Shown here: one piece after another, positions 7,270 to 11,129 of the stretch | Position numbering within the stretch: position 1 is the stretch's first letter | Layout of the letters: every line of letters starts with the position of its first letter | Source: Methanobacteriaceae archaeon UBA349 | GTDB taxonomy: Archaea; Methanobacteriota; Methanobacteria; Methanobacteriales; Methanobacteriaceae | Length of the DNA stretch: 11,129 nt | Direction of reading: 5' to 3' | NCBI GenBank assembly: GCA_002509745.1 | Contig: DAWK01000157.1 | Span: 1-11,129 of the forward strand | Translations under genes and position numbers: made by a program | Notes under the pieces: generated by a model | What the model was told of the DNA's origin: nothing | Seen by the model: the letters and a program-made list of their open reading frames with translations, nothing else | The model's database searches: none

Positions 7270-8343
7270 TTAATCACCTATCCATGTTTTTAAAATAAAA
7301 CTACATGTCTGTGACTTAAAATATTCTGCTTTTAAATAATTAAAATCAGTATTTTTAGGAACAGCAACTAAATAAACTTTAAAAGAATTAATGGTAGTTT
7401 CGGGACCAATTACATGGATCCATAGAGTTACATTCTCTTTTTCCCCCATTAAATTTTTTATTTCATCATTTAATTTTATATTAGTTGATTTAAAAGAGTT
7501 ATTTAAACTAGAAAGATTATATGCAGTGTCTAAAGTCCAGTAAGAAGATTCTCCAACGATGGGTGATGGATCAGTGAGTAAATAATAATCATTTTTTTTC
7601 AAATAATCTGCGCTGGTATTGAAGTGATGGCATTCCCATATTTTAGAGGGGGATGTATTTGTGGGTGAAGCATGGCTTTGACTGTCATTTAATTCTTGAT
7701 GGGGACAAATATCTGATTGTGAATATTTAAATTTGTTAGATACGTTTTGAGAATTATTTAGTTTGTTTTTATTCCAATCCATAATTATAACAGTGTAATT
7801 ACTCAAAAAATTGCATTGTACTGTTCGATTGATAACGACTATTTCTGAAGATTTAGATGGTATAGGTTCTTCATGAATGATTATTGGATTTATTCGGGGA
7901 TCTAGAGGATATATAATAATGTTTGATTTGATATTTTTGGGAAAAATTTTGTTTTCTACCAGTTTATCATAATTTTGAGTGAGATTATTTATTTTTTCCC
8001 AAGACAATGTATTAGATATGTTCTTAGTAGAATTATTGTAATTTAATGCCAATCCCGGAGATATTCCCTCACAATTAGGAAGTATTTCCCAATTATCTGG
8101 AGATCCTGGGGTTTTAATAAGTATGTCTGCAGCTTCCAATGTGCAACGTTCCAGGATCGCTCTGGAATTCTGATCTCCCATAAAACCATTACTATAATCT
8201 ATGGCATCAGCGGAAATTCCTATTATCACGGTTATCATGATTATTGAAAGCAACAAATCAGTTGAAAATATAAACCCTTTGGAATCATTCAAAATTGATT
8301 GGGGATTAAATTTTTTGAACAGGCTTAAAATCTGGAAATACAT
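7270..8343 (-). CDS. Pilin-like exported protein, Asn-rich, second gene of a pair
   Basis: No certain family; it looks like an archaeal type IV pilin-like (pseudopilin) protein. Seen from the ATG at 8343 (357 aa): a leader ending in SKG (21-23), then FIFSTDLLLSIIMITVIIGI, a hydrophobic helix directly after the Gly, as in prepilins cut by a prepilin peptidase. TPGSPDNWE at 78-86 resembles the TPG-x-P-x-NW motif I associate with archaeal pilin-like proteins. The long outer part is Asn/Ser-rich with many N-x-S/T sites, and has six cysteines (67, 91, 177, 213, 238, 347), possibly disulfide-linked. ATG 8343 is preferred to the in-frame GTG at 8352 because that GTG lies in a GTGAGA ribosome site 5 bases away. 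It follows the other pilin-like gene by about 53 bp. The role is unknown; it may be a minor pilin or cell-surface component. Confidence 0.72.
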   Translation of the reverse strand: MYFQILSLFKKFNPQSILNDSKGFIFSTDLLLSIIMITVIIGISADAIDYSNGFMGDQNSRAILERCTLEAADILIKTPGSPDNWEILPNCEGISPGLALNYNNSTKNISNTLSWEKINNLTQNYDKLVENKIFPKNIKSNIIIYPLDPRINPIIIHEEPIPSKSSEIVVINRTVQCNFLSNYTVIIMDWNKNKLNNSQNVSNKFKYSQSDICPHQELNDSQSHASPTNTSPSKIWECHHFNTSADYLKKNDYYLLTDPSPIVGESSYWTLDTAYNLSSLNNSFKSTNIKLNDEIKNLMGEKENVTLWIHVIGPETTINSFKVYLVAVPKNTDFNYLKAEYFKSQTCSFILKTWIGD

Positions 8344-8396
8344 TATTCTCACATTTTAATTTTTTTATTTTTCATTATTTATTACAAAAATAAAGT

Positions 8397-9371
8397 CTAA
8401 ATGGCACCATATTTGGAAGCATGACCATTATCTAAGAATAATAAATAATTTGTTCCATTTTCAATTTTATAAATTATGGCTTTTCCAGGATATGGTTCTC
8501 CACCAAAAATAACATGATCTGAGGAACAAGGACCCTCTAAATTAAGGGAACTGCTATTATTATTATTATTATTATTATTCACGGGGGATGGTTGAATAAA
8601 AACTTCAAATCCAAAATGAGCACAAAGGCCTTTTCCTTCTAAACGGCAGAGATAACAAGAACCATCACTACTATCGTGATAAAAACCATTTTCCTGACAA
8701 TTTTTCATGGTATTTTTAGAACCATGACTTAAGTAAGGATCATAGGGACATTTTTTAATTATGAATGGTGAACTTGCATTTTCATATAAACTCGCATTTT
8801 TTACGCTATTGTTCGCCAAGTAATTATTTAAACTACTTCCATAACTGGTTCTGGTATTGTTATGAGTTATATATCCATAAGGACGACATTTAACAAAGGG
8901 AAGCGGATCAGGTAATCCTTCAATGGAAATCAATTGGGATAAATGTTCTTCATGCTTTAAATTATCTTGAGTTACAATGATTGTAGTGTTGAATTCAATA
9001 AAGAAGGAATCTTGTGGTGATGTTTGAACTGAATCCACTTTAAAAGTCACATTAATGCCTTGTTTCATATATTGTGAGCTTAAATTATTAATTTTTATCT
9101 GTAACTGATTTTTTATAGATTCTGGGCTGTTTTCAACTGTTTTGTTATTATCAATTATCTCTAATGATATATTTTCCATAGATTGTCTAGCGAGGGTTGG
9201 TATATTTCTTTTAAGATCATCTGATGCAAAATTCAAGGTATCTGATTGAATAGACTGGGTAGTAATTTCGTTTTCACCATGAACATAGTTTAATAAGGTT
9301 AGAGCAACTAAAATAGCTGGTAAAATCAGTAAAAAAGAAGTTCCTGTCATTACATAACCTTTTTTATCCAT
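8397..9371 (-). CDS. Pilin-like exported protein with a cysteine cluster and poly-Asn tract
   Basis: Function unknown. Seen (324 aa): the start MDKKG followed at once by a hydrophobic helix (about 6-30, YVMTGTSFLLILPAILVALT), a class III/prepilin-like arrangement, so the bulk is probably outside the cell. Residues 31-155 look alpha/beta with many N-x-S/T sites. Residues 160-255 hold a cysteine module: C162, C208 (KKCPYDPY), C225, C239 and C242 (SDGSCYLC), and C250 (CAHFGFE), with C282 beyond it. Between C250 and C282 is a run of eight Asn (265-272). The C-terminal part (288-318) looks beta-rich. The start is firm: GGTGA lies 5 bases before the ATG. It is the first gene of a two-gene minus-strand unit; sharing the KG-hydrophobic N-terminus with the next gene suggests the two products assemble together. 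The cysteine spacing could hold a metal or disulfides; this is not resolved. Confidence 0.72.
   Translation of the reverse strand: MDKKGYVMTGTSFLLILPAILVALTLLNYVHGENEITTQSIQSDTLNFASDDLKRNIPTLARQSMENISLEIIDNNKTVENSPESIKNQLQIKINNLSSQYMKQGINVTFKVDSVQTSPQDSFFIEFNTTIIVTQDNLKHEEHLSQLISIEGLPDPLPFVKCRPYGYITHNNTRTSYGSSLNNYLANNSVKNASLYENASSPFIIKKCPYDPYLSHGSKNTMKNCQENGFYHDSSDGSCYLCRLEGKGLCAHFGFEVFIQPSPVNNNNNNNNSSSLNLEGPCSSDHVIFGGEPYPGKAIIYKIENGTNYLLFLDNGHASKYGAI
8556..8579. repeat. (ATT)8 trinucleotide microsatellite inside the pilin-like gene
   Basis: Eight perfect ATT units, read on the minus strand as eight AAT codons, give the poly-Asn run at residues 265-272. Using one synonymous codon throughout, although AAC was available, points to recent slippage expansion rather than selection for each Asn. 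Changes in copy number would keep the frame. Confidence 0.9.
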
Positions 9372-9442
9372 GTTTTCACCAGATCGATTTAAATTGTTTA
9401 TATTTATGTATTAACTTTATATCAATTAATTATTATTATTTA

Positions 9443-9452
9443 TTATATAAAA
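9443..9452 (-). promoter_or_regulatory. Candidate TATA box for the pilin-like pair
   Basis: On the minus strand this reads TTTTATATAA, close to the methanogen TATA consensus. It lies about 72-81 bases before the ATG at 9371. Transcription would start near 9420 and leave a leader of about 50 bases carrying the GGTGA site. Confidence 0.4.
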
Positions 9453-9611
9453 GTATTACTATTTTAAAGTATGATAAGAAAAGTAATGAATAAGCAAATT
9501 TATTTATTTAATAAATAATACTTCAAAAAAACTAAAAATAATAATTGAATGATTATATTAGAATGATAACTAATAATAGTAAGTATTAAAGATTTAAGAC
9601 TTATAAATAGC

Positions 9612-9631
9612 ACTTAAAATTATTTTTAAGT
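9612..9631. repeat. Perfect 8-bp inverted repeat
   Basis: ACTTAAAA (9612-9619) and TTTTAAGT (9624-9631) are separated by TTAT. It begins two bases after the TATA-like TTATAAATAG, so it could be an operator covering the start region of a plus-strand transcript, or a chance A/T palindrome. Confidence 0.35.
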
Positions 9632-9709
9632 ATTATAAAACGCATTTACTTTTTTCTTCTACCAAAGAATTTAATTATAATGACTTCCAAGATTAAATGA
9701 GTAATTTAG

Positions 9710-9728
9710 AAGTAAAATTTTTTTACTT
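9710..9728. repeat. Perfect 8-bp inverted repeat
   Basis: AAGTAAAA (9710-9717) and TTTTACTT (9721-9728) flank a TTT loop. It lies between the other hairpin at 9612 and the GC-clamped hairpin at 9743, so three stem-loops occur within about 155 bases. Confidence 0.35.
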
Positions 9729-9742
9729 TATAGTAATATTTG

Positions 9743-9764
9743 GCCGATTAATACGGCATTTTTT
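9743..9764 (+). terminator. GC-clamped hairpin followed by a T-run
   Basis: GCCG (9743-9746) pairs with CGGC (9754-9757) around a 7-base loop. An A and six T (9759-9764) follow at once, giving a small intrinsic-terminator shape on the plus strand. It is the only G/C-rich structure in the gap. No known plus-strand gene lies just upstream, so it would end an unannotated transcript or act as a leader element for the gene at 9964. Confidence 0.38.
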
Positions 9765-9910
9765 ATATAATATAATTCTTAATTAATGAATAACTTGACA
9801 ACAAAATCTTTAAATTAATGAAATTAAATTATTAAAATAAGAAAGATATTAAGTAATTTTATATTAAAATTTCGATTTTGAAAATATATTAAAATTTTTG
9901 AATTTAATTT

Positions 9911-9920
9911 TTTTATACAA
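9911..9920 (+). promoter_or_regulatory. Candidate TATA box for the DUF35-cbiX unit
   Basis: TTTTATACAA lies about 45-55 bases before the ATG at 9964. Transcription start would fall near 9940, leaving a short leader with ATGGAGGACT as the ribosome site. Other A/T tracts (around 9881-9895 and 9761-9776) are possible alternatives. Confidence 0.35.
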
Positions 9921-9963
9921 ATTAAATCAAATATTAGGCAAAATCAGATTATGGAGGACTAAT

Positions 9964-10362
9964 ATGTCAGATACTGTACGAGCATGGCGTCATATTCCAC
10001 AGCGTTATAATCTAATAGGTTCTAAATGCGCACAATGCGGCACGGTTTTTTTCCCAAGTCGTATCATATGCCCGGAATGTAGGAGAAAAGGGCAACTGGA
10101 AGATATACAATTAACCGGAAAAGGTAAAATTTTTACTTACTCCGTCATTACCACACCCACTGATGAATTCAAGGAAATAGCACCTTATGTGGTAGCTATA
10201 GTTGAATTAGAAGAAGGAGCAAAAGTCACTACTCAAATAGTGGATTGCAATCCGGAAGATGTTAAAATCGGCGATGAAGTGGAAATGGTATTTAGACGAA
10301 TCAGAGAAGAAGGCAAGGATGGAGTGATTTCATATGGATTCAAATTCAAGCTCAAAAAGTAA
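9964..10362 (+). CDS. DUF35 Zn-ribbon/OB-fold protein
   Basis: Proteins of this family bridge acyl-CoA enzymes; in methanogens one member sits between acetoacetyl-CoA thiolase and HMG-CoA synthase in mevalonate synthesis. Seen (132 aa): an N-terminal helix with RAWRHIPQRYNLIG, a rubredoxin-like zinc ribbon with CAQC at 22-25 and CPEC at 36-39, then an OB fold from about 50 on (GKGKIFTYSVI, PYVVAIVELEEGAKVTTQIV, GDEVEMVFRR). Length and order are typical. The start is ATG 9964 with GGAGG at 9953-9957, not the in-frame TTG at 9898, which would add an A/T-driven, Phe/Leu/Asn-rich tail. No thiolase or HMG-CoA synthase gene is adjacent, so the partner is not shown here. Its last 29 bases overlap cbiX, so the two are translationally linked. 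Confidence 0.88.
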   Translation: MSDTVRAWRHIPQRYNLIGSKCAQCGTVFFPSRIICPECRRKGQLEDIQLTGKGKIFTYSVITTPTDEFKEIAPYVVAIVELEEGAKVTTQIVDCNPEDVKIGDEVEMVFRRIREEGKDGVISYGFKFKLKK

Positions 10363-10783
10363 AATTGGTGTATTATTAGTGGGACACGGAAGTAGACTAC
10401 CCTATGGGGAAGAAGTAATTAATGGGTTGGCGAATATTTATCGGGAACAGGCAGATTATCCGGTGGGTGTTGGATTCATGAATATGAATAAGCCATCCAT
10501 ACCTTCTGCTATAAATGAATTGTCTCAAGCAGGGGTGGAAAAGATTATTGTCACTCCAGTCTTTTTAGCCCATGGTGTACACACTAAACAGGATATTCCA
10601 CATATATTGGGTCTAGATAATGGCCAAGAAAATGGTCACGGTCATGGACATGATCACAGCCACCAGAATGAAGAAGAAGAGGAAATAAAATTCCAGGGAG
10701 AAATTATTTACACCGAACCATTGGGCTCTGACCCTCGTTTGGTTGAAATACTGAAAGATAGGGTTAATAATTCTCTAAACTAA
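10334..10783 (+). CDS. cbiX: CbiX small-type sirohydrochlorin cobaltochelatase (CbiXS/CfbA)
   Basis: Inserts Co2+ into sirohydrochlorin at the start of the anaerobic cobalamin pathway; the same archaeal enzyme type can insert Ni2+ for coenzyme F430 (CfbA), so it may serve both. Seen (149 aa): a single short chelatase domain, as in the homodimeric archaeal form, with VGHGSR at 16-21 (metal-site His18) and FLAHGVHTKQDIP at 77-89 (second His at about 83). A His-rich insert (HGHGHDHSH at 102-110) followed by five Glu (113-117) is typical of this subfamily and may hold or buffer metal. The start at 10334 lies inside the DUF35 gene and is preceded by GGAGTGAT at 10321-10328, a good site 5 bases away. 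The 29-base overlap implies coupled translation. T-runs follow the stop. Confidence 0.93.
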   Translation: MDSNSSSKSKIGVLLVGHGSRLPYGEEVINGLANIYREQADYPVGVGFMNMNKPSIPSAINELSQAGVEKIIVTPVFLAHGVHTKQDIPHILGLDNGQENGHGHGHDHSHQNEEEEEIKFQGEIIYTEPLGSDPRLVEILKDRVNNSLN

Positions 10784-10800
10784 ACTCCTTGAATCATTAA

Positions 10801-10831
10801 TTTTTTTCATTTCTTAAAAATTATTTTTTTT
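10801..10831 (+). terminator. Tandem T-runs after cbiX
   Basis: Seven T (10801-10807) and eight T (10824-10831) follow the cbiX stop within 50 bases. Archaeal RNA polymerase ends on such T-tracts without needing a hairpin, so this is the likely end of the DUF35-cbiX transcript. Confidence 0.48.
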
Positions 10832-10859
10832 AAAGTTAAATTTTATTTTACTTAATATT

Positions 10860-10889
10860 AATCAAAAATAATAATCAAAAATTATATTT
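10860..10889 (+). promoter_or_regulatory. Direct repeat and TATA-like element before the ThiL-like gene
   Basis: AATCAAAAAT occurs twice (10860-10869 and 10873-10882), the second copy running into ATTATATTTC. A TATA box at about 10881-10888 would start transcription close to the ATG at 10914, which suggests a very short leader. The only ribosome-site-like stretch (AGGGGATA, 10895-10902) is rather far from the ATG, which fits that idea. Confidence 0.28.
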
Positions 10890-10913
10890 CTAATAGGGGA
10901 TATAATAGTCATA

Positions 10914-11084
10914 ATGTCCTCTAAAAAACCTTTAATTTCTGATTTAGGTGAAAAAAAGCTGATTGATTTGATCATACAGAAAGCTCGGCTTTGTCAAAAA
11001 GACTATTTCTCAACACATCCCCAGATTAGGGACAGCTTAGGGCTTAAAGAAAAAGACCGTGGGGTAGTGCTGCTGGCGAATTGA
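10914..11084 (+). CDS. thiL: Broken N-terminal part of a thiamine-monophosphate kinase (ThiL)-like gene
   Basis: The first 43 residues (MSSKKPLISDLGEKKLIDLI and on to RDSLG) resemble the N-terminus of methanogen ThiL/AIR-synthase-fold proteins, in which the ISD-x-GEK-x-L-I block is followed by a 'GDDAAL' metal/ATP motif. Here the expected GDDAAL does not follow SLG. The frame instead reads LKEKDRGVVLLAN and stops with TGA at 11082-11084. None of the three plus-strand frames to the window end restores a ThiL-like sequence, and the last roughly 75 bases are visibly richer in G/C than the rest. The gene is therefore disrupted, or the sequence was joined to other DNA near 11040. ThiL phosphorylates thiamine phosphate to thiamine diphosphate. 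Family assignment rests on a short stretch and on recalled gene order next to cbiX. Confidence 0.42.
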   Translation: MSSKKPLISDLGEKKLIDLIIQKARLCQKDYFSTHPQIRDSLGLKEKDRGVVLLAN

Positions 11085-11129
11085 CCAAGGGATCTCTACA
11101 TTGGGCCAGCTTGCCAGATAAAGAGAGAC

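Larger units (their letters stand above)
9372..9963. other. About 590-bp gap without a recognisable gene
   Basis: This extremely AT-rich stretch lies between divergent units. ATG codons I checked open only very short frames (up to about 15 codons) without ribosome sites. It contains the pilin-unit TATA, a good isolated plus-strand TATA (TTATAAATAG at 9601-9610), two 8-bp A/T hairpins, a GC-clamped hairpin with a T-run, and the promoter of the DUF35-cbiX unit. It is larger than two promoters require, so a non-coding transcript is possible. Confidence 0.6.

Noticed and set aside
8556..8579. Short tandem repeat as a CRISPR-like array
   Set aside because: It is a plain trinucleotide run with no spacers, inside a coding frame.
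9898..9963. TTG start giving the DUF35 protein 22 extra residues
   Set aside because: GGAGG lies just before ATG 9964, and the extension is A/T-driven low-complexity sequence unlike the family.
9372..9963. C/D-box RNA, tRNA or small protein genes in the large gap
   Set aside because: No paired C and D boxes and no tRNA-like G/C-rich arms were seen, and the ATG-initiated frames found end within about 15 codons.

Overview
The window looks like chromosomal DNA of a methanogenic archaeon of the order Methanobacteriales (Methanobacterium-like). The DNA is very AT-rich. It carries the small subunit of the euryarchaeal D-family DNA polymerase, a UPF0147 protein, anaerobic-type cobalamin enzymes, a DUF35 Zn-ribbon/OB protein and archaeal pilin-like proteins. 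Several genes have GGTGA/GGAGG-type ribosome binding sites. From memory, the order cbiB-cbiG-UPF0147-aldolase-DP1-cbiH resembles the same stretch of the Methanothermobacter thermautotrophicus genome; a synteny search would have to confirm this.

Layout. At 67-2246 (+) lie cbiB and cbiG. At 2396-2650 (+) is a UPF0147 gene with its own leader. At 2844-5147 (-) are a class II aldolase gene and, upstream of it, the DNA polymerase D small subunit. After a 363-bp AT-rich gap, 5511-7178 (+) holds a small secreted or membrane-anchored protein of unknown function and a CbiH fused to a C-terminal cysteine-rich domain. At 7270-9371 (-) is a two-gene unit of pilin-like, Asn-rich, cysteine-containing exported proteins. 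A roughly 590-bp gap without a gene holds promoters and three hairpins. At 9964-10783 (+) a DUF35 gene overlaps cbiX. At 10914 (+) a ThiL-like reading frame begins but is broken within 60 codons, close to the window end.

How the genes work together. Four genes belong to corrinoid synthesis: CbiX inserts cobalt early (and the same enzyme type can serve nickel/F430), CbiH and CbiG act in ring contraction, and CbiB attaches the aminopropanol arm. They are interleaved with housekeeping genes on alternating strands rather than forming one operon. The aldolase may feed lactaldehyde/lactate supply for coenzyme F420, which would make this a cofactor-rich neighbourhood.

I see no CRISPR array, insertion sequence, prophage, tRNA or rRNA. 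The best leads are the unannotated pilin-like pair with its cysteine motif and in-frame ATT microsatellite, the candidate small RNA with a GC-clamped hairpin in the large gap, the CbiH-cysteine domain fusion, and the composition and frame break at the window end.
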